Notes: generated from the letters alone by a model not told the origin. Counted from the first letter of the stretch, positions 6,070 to 12,187 are shown. The stretch is 12,586 bases of DNA from Alistipes sp. (GCA_017532885.1 JAFXIS010000089.1:1-12586); one strand, 5' to 3'. Numbers and translations: made by a program.

Positions 6070-6516
6070 ATGCGCGAAAAATTGCTTATTTTGATGAAAA
6101 ATGAGGGCTTAACCTCAAGTCGCCTTGCTGAGTTATTGGGAATTCAGCCATCAGGTATTTCACATATACTCGGAGGAAGAAACAAACCGAGCTTCGATTT
6201 CGTTCAGAAGGTCTTGCGACGATTTCCACGCCTTAATCCGGATTGGCTATTGCTCGACAGCGAACAGATGTATCGTGACCTGCCAACCGAAGGTTCTCAA
6301 CCCGCCGAGAATTCGATATTTGAAAATAGTTCACCCTCCGTATCGGAAAACGCTCAAATCTCAACAGCGGATAATACTCCCGTTCAAGCTCCACAATCTG
6401 ATGTTGCCAGAGCATTAAGCGCTGCGACTCAAAACGCTACGACGCGTGGTAATATCAAACGCATTATAATATTGTATGACGATCGCTCATTCGAGAGCTA
6501 TGATGTCGCTCGTTAA
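6070..6516 (+). CDS. XRE-family helix-turn-helix regulator
   Basis: A 148-residue DNA-binding protein. Residues 3-62 form a Cro/CI-type helix-turn-helix: a helix from LLILMKNEGL, SSRLAELLGI as the second helix, PSGISHILGGRNKPS as the recognition helix and turn, and FDFVQKVLRRFPRLNPDWLL closing the domain. Residues 70-126 are low-complexity Ser/Asn/Pro/Ala sequence, probably a flexible linker. The end, IKRIIILYDDRSFESYDV (129-146), looks like a short beta segment that I recall from other Bacteroidales XRE proteins (from memory, not searched). The protein follows a long dyad-rich region and is probably an autoregulator. Tiny hydrophobic frames start 3 bases after its stop. A prophage or mobile-element origin is possible, but no companion phage genes are present. 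Confidence 0.85.
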   Translation: MREKLLILMKNEGLTSSRLAELLGIQPSGISHILGGRNKPSFDFVQKVLRRFPRLNPDWLLLDSEQMYRDLPTEGSQPAENSIFENSSPSVSENAQISTADNTPVQAPQSDVARALSAATQNATTRGNIKRIIILYDDRSFESYDVAR

Positions 6517-6518
6517 AT

Positions 6519-6617
6519 ATGCAGATACGGCGGTTACTGTGCGGGGAGATTAAAATAACAATTCTTCTCCTAATTGGTTTAGGAAATTATTACTCGTTGT
6601 TAGTACAATCATGTTAG
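6519..6617 (+). CDS. Possible 32-residue hydrophobic peptide
   Basis: An ATG two bases after the XRE stop codon opens a 32-codon frame beginning MQIRRLLCGEIKITILLLIG and ending at TAG 6615-6617. It has a basic N-terminus followed by a short hydrophobic stretch. Its end overlaps the next small frame by 7 bases, an arrangement that permits translational coupling. A competing reading is that only the N-terminal 12 codons are real and a -1 shift in the A run at 6552-6555 joins them to the frame at 6554-6682. It is too short for composition to decide. Confidence 0.2.
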   Translation: MQIRRLLCGEIKITILLLIGLGNYYSLLVQSC

Positions 6618-6682
6618 TATTAGGGACAATTATGTTTATTGCTCTAATTCTTTGGCAATTGCTTACAGGCATACTTGCGTAA
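6611..6682 (+). CDS. Possible 23-residue membrane peptide (or 3' part of a longer one)
   Basis: An ATG at 6611 starts a 23-residue, almost purely hydrophobic peptide (MLVLGTIMFIALILWQLLTG at the start) ending at TAA 6680-6682. The same frame is open back to 6554 and reads NNNSSPNWFRKLLLVVSTI before the ATG. That resembles the polar start plus basic-hydrophobic boundary of a small single-pass membrane protein, but no ATG, GTG or TTG codon is available in 6554-6610. Either the peptide starts at 6611, a non-standard start or frameshift is used, or the gene is decayed. Confidence 0.3.
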   Translation: MLVLGTIMFIALILWQLLTGILA

Positions 6683-6838
6683 TATACCATAGCTCCATTT
6701 CTGTATTTCTGTATTTACTGCATATATTTTTATCCCTTTATCCCTTTATATATTGACTACACATAGTCCACATTACAATATTTTTTCGCCCTCGCCCCGA
6801 TATTTTTAACATAATATATATATTACATCAAAAACCAT
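6683..6838. repeat. Two adjacent 8-bp tandem duplications in a gene-free spacer
   Basis: Apart from the tiny frames described separately, nothing coding was seen between the XRE gene and 6838. ATTTCTGT is repeated at 6697-6704 and 6705-6712, with a partial third unit ATTTACTG at 6713-6720. Shortly after, ATCCCTTT is repeated at 6732-6739 and 6740-6747. A small hairpin, GACTA 6755-6759 with TAGTC 6764-6768, follows. They look like replication-slippage duplications. Confidence 0.5.
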
Positions 6839-6846
6839 TATCTTTG
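6839..6846 (+). promoter_or_regulatory. -7 promoter element before the 40-codon frame
   Basis: TATCTTTG matches TAnnTTTG exactly and is followed by CAA, a common context in this phylum. The next ATG, at 6873, opens the small frame 6873-6995, giving a leader of about 20 bases. The -33 region is AT-rich without a clear TTTG. Confidence 0.5.
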
Positions 6847-6872
6847 CAATATCCAACCAATAACTTGCTCCG

Positions 6873-6995
6873 ATGAAGGCTCTACTGCACTATCTGCATG
6901 GTTTTATGCTGCTGCGCACCTATATATACGATATTTTTTTGCGTTTATGGCGAATAAAGAAACCACGAATTAATATTTTTCTTAACTTTGCGTAA
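6873..6995 (+). CDS. Possible 40-residue basic, hydrophobic small protein
   Basis: An ATG 26 bases after an exact -7 element opens 40 codons ending at TAA 6993-6995. The peptide begins MKALLHYLHGFMLLRTYIYD and continues with an aromatic/hydrophobic segment, then a basic stretch (RLWRIKKPR) and a hydrophobic end. It could be membrane-associated. Its 3' end carries the -7 element of the next gene (6983-6990). The promoter spacing supports translation, but I cannot match it to a family, and it may be the leader of the 7019 gene. Confidence 0.35.
   Translation: MKALLHYLHGFMLLRTYIYDIFLRLWRIKKPRINIFLNFA
6983..6990 (+). promoter_or_regulatory. -7 promoter element that decides the 7019 start
   Basis: TAACTTTG fits TAnnTTTG exactly. 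Transcription would begin around 6995-6998, which makes the ATG at 6998 leaderless and favours the in-frame ATG at 7019. Confidence 0.5.
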
Positions 6996-7018
6996 GGATG
7001 TTTCCCTTAGAATACAAC

Positions 7019-7603
7019 ATGAATAAATTTCGACTAATCATTTCCGCGTTAAGTATCTGTGCTTTAGTTGGTTTTATAACCATATTATCGCACATGGGTT
7101 ATGGTCATCGTATTACGCAAGGCAACTTAAACACATCCATCTATACCCCCAAGCCGACGCGACTTACGGTTATATACGAGCGTACGCTCGGCGGAAAAAG
7201 CGATTTTCTGCATCTTAAAATAGACACCACATATCACACACGAGGCAAAAACGGCTACTGTTATGAGGTATTTTGCGACCATAAAATCTCGCTATACGCA
7301 TTTGACGGTGCCTACACAGACCTAAATGCCACAAATGCCGCGTGCTTCATTGAGAGTAGCACACATAACTCGCATAAATGGATTAAAACTCACGAGAAAA
7401 AGTCGATACTGGGTTACGAATGTCTTCATGCGCTAAAGAACGACGGCAACATATCGTGGGAGGCGTGGTATAGCGATGCACTACCCCACGCGCCTAACCT
7501 TAAACGCATAAACAGCCCATACCGAGGCGTTATTTTAGCCTCTCACAATAGCGATAATTCATATAGCATCAAAGCTCGATACATAAAACATACAACAATA
7601 TAA
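7019..7603 (+). CDS. Membrane-anchored or secreted protein, divergent GLPGLI-like
   Basis: The preferred start at 7019 gives 194 residues. An alternative ATG at 6998 would place seven extra residues before a typical signal segment. Residues 4-26 form an N-terminal signal or anchor. The body is beta-like. Residues 126-156 (with SILGYECLHALKN and WEAWYSDALP) and 164-189 (SPYRGVILAS) parallel the GLPGLI family of Bacteroidetes envelope proteins, in which ILGYkC...aWYt..iP is followed by GLPGLIL. Here that signature is replaced by SPYRGVIL, so the assignment is tentative and by motif only. It stands 21 bases before the DUF1080 lipoprotein gene, so the two may be cotranscribed. It is more AT-rich than its neighbour. 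Confidence 0.6.
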   Translation: MNKFRLIISALSICALVGFITILSHMGYGHRITQGNLNTSIYTPKPTRLTVIYERTLGGKSDFLHLKIDTTYHTRGKNGYCYEVFCDHKISLYAFDGAYTDLNATNAACFIESSTHNSHKWIKTHEKKSILGYECLHALKNDGNISWEAWYSDALPHAPNLKRINSPYRGVILASHNSDNSYSIKARYIKHTTI

Positions 7604-7624
7604 CAAACTAAAAACCAAAACTTT

Positions 7625-8920
7625 ATGAAAAAGATTCTAACATTTATGGCAGCATCTGTACTTGTGGCAGGCATGGCCACTTCGTGCCAATCGCACAACC
7701 GCCTTACATCGGCAGAGAAGGCTGAAGGCTGGCAGTTGCTTTTCGATGGTAAGACCCTTGATGGTTGGCGTTCATTCAACTGCGACTCACTCATCGGTGG
7801 ATGGCATGTTGTCAATGGTTGCATTCAAGCATCAGGCGAGGGTTCTGACGGCTCTGGCTACATCGTAACCGACAAGAAGTTCGCAAACTTCGAGCTTATG
7901 TGGGACTGGAAGCTCACTCACGGAGGCAATAGCGGCATGCTTTATCATGTTGTAGAGCATCCTCGTTATGCTGTTCCTTATGTTACAGGACCTGAGTATC
8001 AGCTCATTGACAACGAGGGCTGGGAAGAGGTAAATGCTCCCACGAAGCTGGAGGAGTGGCAGAAGTTGGGCGTAGACTACGCTATGTATCTGCCTGATTA
8101 TGAGAAGATGCATGTAAATCCCGTAGGAGAGTGGAACACCTCAAAAATCGTATTCGACAATGGCCATGTTGAGCATTGGCTCAATGGCGAGAAGATTTTG
8201 GAGTTTGAGGCTTGGACCGAGGATTGGTTTGCTCGCAAGGCAAGCGGCAAATGGGGCAACGCCACAGAGTATGGCTTGGCTCACGAGGGCGTTCTCTGCT
8301 TGCAGGACCACGGCGACCCCGCATCGTTCCGCAATATCAAGATTAAGGAGTTGCCCAAGAAGGCTGGCGAGACCGTATCTCTCTTCAACGGCAAGGACTT
8401 AACCGGCTGGGAGGCATTTGGTTGCATCGAGGCTTCGGTAGACAAGGATGGTAATCTTGTAACCGAGAATGGCGAGGCCAAGCAGTATGGCTACCTCGGC
8501 ACACGCGAATACTACAAGGATTTCGACCTTACCGTAGAGTTCAAGCAGGAGGCAAACGGTAACTCTGGTCTATTCTTCCACTCATTCGTTCATGGCGGTT
8601 TCGAGAGCAATGTTGTTAATGGCTGGCAGTGCGAGGTTGCTCCTAAGGGTTATGACACAGGCGCAATTTATGAGTCTTATGGCCGTGGTTGGCTGATTCA
8701 GATTCCCGACGAGAAGGAGAATATCCTCAAGACCGGCGAGTGGAACACCTTGCGTCTGCGTGTTGAGGGCGACAATGTAAAAACTTGGCTCAATGGCGAG
8801 GAGATGATTGATATCAACGACCCCGTATTCGGTGCAAGTACCGGCCGTATCATGTTGCAGATTCACGACTACAATGTCATCAAGGTTTTGTGGCGTAATC
8901 TCAACCTCACAAAACTCTAA
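7625..8920 (+). CDS. Lipoprotein with two tandem DUF1080 (3-keto-disaccharide hydrolase) domains
   Basis: A 431-residue exported lipoprotein. The signal peptide ends at a lipobox-like ATSC with C21 as the lipidated residue. Domain 1 (about 36-243) starts LLFDGKTLDGW and has NSG at 102-104, GEWN at 168-171, WLNGE at 185-189 and a closing FRNIKI. Domain 2 (about 250-431) repeats the pattern with LFNGKDLTGW, NSG at 313-315, GEWN at 371-374, WLNGE at 388-392 and LWRNLNL. This jelly-roll family is linked to hydrolysis of 3-keto-glycosides and to carbohydrate binding; a periplasmic or surface sugar role is therefore likely (inference). It lies downstream of the GLPGLI-like gene and ends at a strong terminator. 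No SusC/SusD pair or glycoside hydrolase is adjacent. Confidence 0.88.
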   Translation: MKKILTFMAASVLVAGMATSCQSHNRLTSAEKAEGWQLLFDGKTLDGWRSFNCDSLIGGWHVVNGCIQASGEGSDGSGYIVTDKKFANFELMWDWKLTHGGNSGMLYHVVEHPRYAVPYVTGPEYQLIDNEGWEEVNAPTKLEEWQKLGVDYAMYLPDYEKMHVNPVGEWNTSKIVFDNGHVEHWLNGEKILEFEAWTEDWFARKASGKWGNATEYGLAHEGVLCLQDHGDPASFRNIKIKELPKKAGETVSLFNGKDLTGWEAFGCIEASVDKDGNLVTENGEAKQYGYLGTREYYKDFDLTVEFKQEANGNSGLFFHSFVHGGFESNVVNGWQCEVAPKGYDTGAIYESYGRGWLIQIPDEKENILKTGEWNTLRLRVEGDNVKTWLNGEEMIDINDPVFGASTGRIMLQIHDYNVIKVLWRNLNLTKL

Positions 8921-8940
8921 TAATTTGAGTTGCATAGATA

Positions 8941-8971
8941 AAAAGTCCGGCTGCAAGGTCGGACTTTTTTT
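8941..8971 (+). terminator. Rho-independent terminator after the DUF1080 gene
   Basis: AAAAGTCCG (8941-8949) pairs with CGGACTTTT (8960-8968), extended inward by a G-T and a C-G pair, with the T run continuing to 8971. It starts 20 bases after the stop codon. Its T tract is also the first part of the inverted repeat at 8968-9000. Confidence 0.85.
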
Positions 8972-9000
8972 GCATCATACACTCACATGTTGATGCAAAA
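8968..9000. promoter_or_regulatory. Perfect 10-bp inverted repeat, likely metal-regulator operator
   Basis: TTTTGCATCA (8968-8977) and TGATGCAAAA (8991-9000) are exact reverse complements separated by 13 bases. The right arm ends 4 bases before the -7 element of the metal-transporter gene, so a bound repressor would block the promoter. The position suggests a Zur, MntR or other metal-sensing regulator (inference); the sequence is not one I recognise as a known consensus. Confidence 0.55.
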
Positions 9001-9004
9001 TTCG

Positions 9005-9012
9005 TATCTTTG
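9005..9012 (+). promoter_or_regulatory. -7 promoter element of the znuA-like gene
   Basis: TATCTTTG fits TAnnTTTG exactly and is followed by CA. It predicts transcription from about 9018-9020, which excludes the ATG at 8987 as the start and supports the ATG at 9035. Confidence 0.65.
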
Positions 9013-9034
9013 CACTCAGTTAAACAGCAAAGTT

Positions 9035-9907
9035 ATGCGACAGAGTCTTTATCATATAGCACTTGCGGTCACTACCCTACTTTTTGTGGCATGTGGAGAG
9101 CGAGTATACGCCCCTCAAAGCGATATTATTGTTACTATTCAACCTCTAAAATACCTCGTAGAGCAGATTACGGGGGATGATTTCACGGTCGATGTCCTGG
9201 TGCCGGCAAGTGCCAGCCCCGAGACATTTGAGCCTACTCCGAAGCAGTTTATCGCCCTAAATGAGGCCTCTATGGTCTTTTCTACGGGTCTTATCGACTT
9301 CGAGACATCGCTCACCGAGCGTATGCACAACACAGAGAACCTCATTAATCTTAGCCTCGGCATAGACCTTATGGAAGGCTCATGTTCGCATAATCATCAC
9401 GCCCACCACAGCCACGAAGGTCACCACCATGGTATCGACCCCCATATCTGGACCTCTCCTCGAGAGCTGAAGAGTATGGCTCGCAACGCCTATGAGGCCA
9501 TTATCGCAGAGTATCCCGATTCTACGAAATACACCGATGCCTACAACGATTTAATCCACAGGCTCAACGAGTTAGATATCGAGTGTGCTACGATGTGCCA
9601 AGCCTCTTCGGCAAAGGCATTTGTCATCTACCACCCTGCCCTAACCTACTTTGCTCGCGCCTATGGTATGGAGCAGATTGCTATCGAAAGCGACGGCAAA
9701 GAGCCCTCGGCAAAGCATATCGCCAACATTATCGACCAAGCGAAGTCAAAAGGCGTGAAATGCCTATTGTATCAAAGCCAATACCCTCGTTCGGCAGTCG
9801 AGATTATAGCAAAAGATATGGGCGTGGAGTGCAGGGAGATAAATCCGTTAGAGGAGAATTTTATCGCAAACATATCAAGCATAACCCGCACTATAACAGC
9901 GCAATAG
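9035..9907 (+). CDS. znuA: Zinc/manganese ABC transporter substrate-binding lipoprotein (ZnuA/TroA family)
   Basis: A 290-residue cluster A-I binding protein that captures metal for an ABC importer. The start at 9035 gives a clean lipoprotein signal, MRQSLYHIAL...LLFVAC, with C20 lipidated. A longer frame from 8987 lies upstream of the predicted transcript. The fold signature is visible: VPASASPETFEPTP (57-69), DPHIW (135-139), VIYHPALTYFARAYG (198-211) and NPLEENF near the end. H137 and H200 are two expected ligands; the usual first histidine (SPH) is E63. A histidine-rich loop at 117-133 has nine His and is typical of zinc rather than manganese binders. The ATPase gene follows after 10 bases. 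Expression is probably metal-repressed via the 8968-9000 repeat (inference). Confidence 0.88.
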   Translation: MRQSLYHIALAVTTLLFVACGERVYAPQSDIIVTIQPLKYLVEQITGDDFTVDVLVPASASPETFEPTPKQFIALNEASMVFSTGLIDFETSLTERMHNTENLINLSLGIDLMEGSCSHNHHAHHSHEGHHHGIDPHIWTSPRELKSMARNAYEAIIAEYPDSTKYTDAYNDLIHRLNELDIECATMCQASSAKAFVIYHPALTYFARAYGMEQIAIESDGKEPSAKHIANIIDQAKSKGVKCLLYQSQYPRSAVEIIAKDMGVECREINPLEENFIANISSITRTITAQ

Positions 9908-9917
9908 TCCCACAGAC

Positions 9918-10700
9918 ATGAATCATCGCAAGACCCTGATATCACTACGCAATGTAGGTATTCGCTACGACGGATGTGTGGCGTTGGAAGGTGTCAATCT
10001 CGACATCTACGCCGACGATTTTGTGGGCATCATCGGTCCTAATGGTGGCGGTAAAACATCGCTTGTAAAGGCTATTATGGGCAGCATCCCACATAGCGGA
10101 GAGATTCTTTTCGACGAAGAGTTGCGCCACCGCAACCACTACAAAATAGGCTACATGCCGCAAGTGTCGGAGTTCGACATGCGTTTCCCTATTTCATTGG
10201 AGGAGGTTGTGCTGTCGGGTCTGCAGACCGAAAAGGGCTTTATGGGTCGCTATACCTCCGAGGATAAGGCTCGCGCTCGCGCATTACTCAACCAAATGGG
10301 CATTGCCGACCTTGCATCGCGCCCCATTGGAGAGGTGTCGGGCGGACAGATGCAGCGCGCATTGCTCTGTCGAGCCGTCATTTCGGAGCCTCGCCTGCTC
10401 ATATTGGACGAGCCGACAAATTTCGTCGATAACCGCTTCGAGTATGAGTTTTACAATATGGTAAAGCAGTTGAGCGAGCATATGGCAATTATGATTGTGT
10501 CGCACGACTTAGGTACGATAACAAGCGTCGTAAAGAGCATTATTTGCGTTAATCGCACGGTGCATCGCCACGACTCTAACATTCTGACTGCCGAGCAGTT
10601 AGAGAACTACAACTGTCCTATTCAGATACTCTCGCACGGCCATATTCCCCACACCGTTCTGGAACATCATTCGGGCGACTGCTGCCACGACCACGAGTAA
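9918..10700 (+). CDS. znuC: Metal ABC transporter ATP-binding protein (ZnuC-like)
   Basis: A 260-residue ABC ATPase that would power metal uptake with the upstream binding protein. Walker A is GPNGGGKT at 40-47, the Q-loop glutamine is Q82, the signature is VSGGQ at 140-144, Walker B LLILDEPT is at 160-167 with catalytic E165, and the H-loop histidine is H196. All key residues are present, so it should be active. The last 22 residues (239-260) are rich in His and Cys, ending HSGDCCHDHE, a possible cytoplasmic zinc-binding tail. No permease gene follows: a convergent AraC gene begins 12 bases after the stop. The partner membrane protein must be encoded elsewhere, or the system has been disrupted. 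Confidence 0.9.
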   Translation: MNHRKTLISLRNVGIRYDGCVALEGVNLDIYADDFVGIIGPNGGGKTSLVKAIMGSIPHSGEILFDEELRHRNHYKIGYMPQVSEFDMRFPISLEEVVLSGLQTEKGFMGRYTSEDKARARALLNQMGIADLASRPIGEVSGGQMQRALLCRAVISEPRLLILDEPTNFVDNRFEYEFYNMVKQLSEHMAIMIVSHDLGTITSVVKSIICVNRTVHRHDSNILTAEQLENYNCPIQILSHGHIPHTVLEHHSGDCCHDHE

Positions 10701-10712
10701 AATACCCTCGCT

Positions 10713-11612
10713 CTACATCGGCTGCTTGCGATACTCCTTCGGTGATTTACCCGTTACGCGCTTAAAATATTTCCCAAATACCGACTGCGAAGGGAAGTTC
10801 AACTCATCGCTAATCTGCTGTACGCTCTTTGTTGTGGAGTATAACAACGCCTTCGCCTCCGATATCACATACTCGCTGATAATCGTTCCGGCACTACGCC
10901 CCGAAATATCCTTAACGACCTGCGAAAGATGCTTCGGAGTGATACACAACTGCTGCGCATAAAAACCTATCTCCCTCTCCTTTCGATAATTAGCGCTCAA
11001 TTCTTCGATAAAATCGGCATATATCTCCTCTTGGCGAGATGACACCTCCACATTATTCGTGGATTCATGCCTCATGTGCGAATAACCATAAAATAGCGAC
11101 AATGTAAGATGATGCGCCGACTCCAACTTGTAATCCGTATGAGGGGAGCTTGCCAAGTTCTGCAACAGATTATAATATTGATGAAAAACAAACCCATCCT
11201 CCTCTATCTTCAACACCGGATTATTATAAACTGAAGAGTGCAACGGAATTGTATCCCCAAAGCTGACAAACAGACCATCCGTAAAGGCTTTCGACATAAC
11301 AATTACACGACCTCGGAGCTCGTCGGAATGCGATATCGGTTCACATATCTGCTCCGCTAAAATTATTACCATCGCCGGCGCAACGACATGATACTCTCTC
11401 ATATTAATCTTCATTGTCATTTCACCCTGCTCGCAGAATATCGCCATGGTCATATCCGTCTTAAAAGGCTCATTCTTAACAAAAGCCTCTACCCTATCCA
11501 AGAATCTATCGTCGTCTAACAACATAACATCAGTTCCTATACGACGATTTGCGGGCGTCACGCGCTCTATATATTCACGCCAATTCAATGGGGAAACATT
11601 CTGACTTGCCAT
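10713..11612 (-). CDS. AraC-family transcriptional regulator
   Basis: A 299-residue regulator on the minus strand. The N-terminal ~180 residues resemble the cupin-like sensor half of AraC proteins (for example KINMREYHVVAPAMVIILAE at 68-87). The C-terminal domain (about 196-295) holds two helix-turn-helix motifs: IGFYAQQLCITPKHLSQVVK at 215-234 and VQQISDELNFPSQSVFGKYF at 264-283, followed by the family signature TGKSPKEYR. This form is common in Bacteroidetes. It converges on znuC with a 12-base gap and no visible terminator, so the transcripts probably overlap. It is divergent from the small secreted protein gene, a possible target. The ligand is unknown. Confidence 0.92.
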   Translation of the reverse strand: MASQNVSPLNWREYIERVTPANRRIGTDVMLLDDDRFLDRVEAFVKNEPFKTDMTMAIFCEQGEMTMKINMREYHVVAPAMVIILAEQICEPISHSDELRGRVIVMSKAFTDGLFVSFGDTIPLHSSVYNNPVLKIEEDGFVFHQYYNLLQNLASSPHTDYKLESAHHLTLSLFYGYSHMRHESTNNVEVSSRQEEIYADFIEELSANYRKEREIGFYAQQLCITPKHLSQVVKDISGRSAGTIISEYVISEAKALLYSTTKSVQQISDELNFPSQSVFGKYFKRVTGKSPKEYRKQPM

Positions 11613-11620
11613 ATTATTTC

Positions 11621-11667
11621 AGCTGTTAATTTTCACAAATATACCTATTTTTTGCTATCAAACAGCT
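11621..11667. promoter_or_regulatory. Inverted repeat flanking the AraC gene promoter
   Basis: AGCTGTT (11621-11627) and AACAGCT (11661-11667) are exact reverse complements flanking the minus-strand -7 element. A further ACAGCT lies at 11773-11778, just before the divergent gene's start. They could be binding sites of the AraC protein controlling both genes, but the arms are short and 33 bases apart. Confidence 0.3.
11636..11643 (-). promoter_or_regulatory. -7 promoter element of the AraC gene
   Basis: Read on the minus strand, this is TATATTTG, an exact TAnnTTTG match, 23 bases before the start codon. A TTTG at 11659-11662 (minus strand) could be the -33 element, although the 15-base spacing is short. 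Confidence 0.5.
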
Positions 11668-11741
11668 AATCCGACGCATATTTCCCGAAAAATATACCAA
11701 TCATGCAGTACTTATGCAAAATCTCATATCGCCAAACACAA

Positions 11742-11749
11742 TACCTTTG
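11742..11749 (+). promoter_or_regulatory. -7 promoter element of the 11779 gene
   Basis: TACCTTTG matches TAnnTTTG exactly and is followed by CA. The start codon is 29 bases downstream. Confidence 0.6.
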
Positions 11750-11778
11750 CACTCGAAATAACATAAAACATTACAGCT

Positions 11779-12129
11779 ATGAGAAAAACATTTAAGGGTA
11801 TCTGCATGTTATTGGCGACGCTTGCCACATGCTCGGCAGCTTCGGCACAAGAGGCGCAAACGGAATCTACACAGAACGAAAAGAACGGCTTTTTCCGCAA
11901 GGCTTTTCGCGACATGAAGGAGAGCGCGAAATTGCAGCACCAAATCGACAAAGCCAATTTCGAGGCAGCAAAGTTGGAGTCAAAGGCATTTTACTACGAG
12001 CAGAAAAACCAGTCAAAGCCCTCAGCCCGCACCGAGGCAGAGAAGGAGCGCATGCAGCAGGAACTTGATGCAGCCAACAAACGCGTAAAGGAGGCACAGG
12101 AGAAGTTGGACGCTGCCAAGAATCGCTAA
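11779..12129 (+). CDS. Small secreted coiled-coil protein of unknown function
   Basis: A 116-residue exported protein. A signal peptide of about 23 residues (MRKTFKGICMLLATLATCSA, then ASA) is probably cleaved before Q24. The mature part is highly charged: a short hydrophobic patch GFFRKAF (37-43), then a long Lys/Glu/Ala/Gln-rich stretch (about 45-116) with the look of a coiled coil, broken near 78-83 (QSKPSA). There are no catalytic motifs. It may oligomerise in the periplasm. It is divergent from the AraC regulator and has its own promoter and downstream hairpin, so it is a single-gene unit. I do not recognise the family. Confidence 0.7.
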   Translation: MRKTFKGICMLLATLATCSAASAQEAQTESTQNEKNGFFRKAFRDMKESAKLQHQIDKANFEAAKLESKAFYYEQKNQSKPSARTEAEKERMQQELDAANKRVKEAQEKLDAAKNR

Positions 12130-12157
12130 ACAGCTGAATTACATATAGATAAACATA

Positions 12158-12187
12158 AACTCGGGTAGTAAAATTACTACCCGAGTT
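12158..12187. terminator. 14-bp hairpin after the 11779 gene
   Basis: AACTCGGGTAGTAA (12158-12171) pairs perfectly with TTACTACCCGAGTT (12174-12187). The innermost pairs would open to give a workable loop. ACATAAAC (12153-12160) and GTTTATGT (12192-12199) could form an alternative outer stem. It lacks a long T run, so efficiency is uncertain, but the position 28 bases after the stop fits transcript termination or 3' end protection. Confidence 0.6.

Noticed and set aside
6998..7018. ATG at 6998 as start of the GLPGLI-like gene
   Set aside because: It would be leaderless from the -7 element at 6983-6990 and adds seven residues before a normal signal segment. Not excluded, but less likely than 7019.
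8582..8956. 124-codon minus-strand frame over the end of the DUF1080 gene
   Set aside because: It is a shadow of a well-supported two-domain gene and crosses its terminator.
8987..9034. N-terminal extension of the znuA-like gene to an ATG at 8987
   Set aside because: It would begin inside the inverted repeat and upstream of the -7 element at 9005-9012. The ATG at 9035 gives a proper lipoprotein signal.
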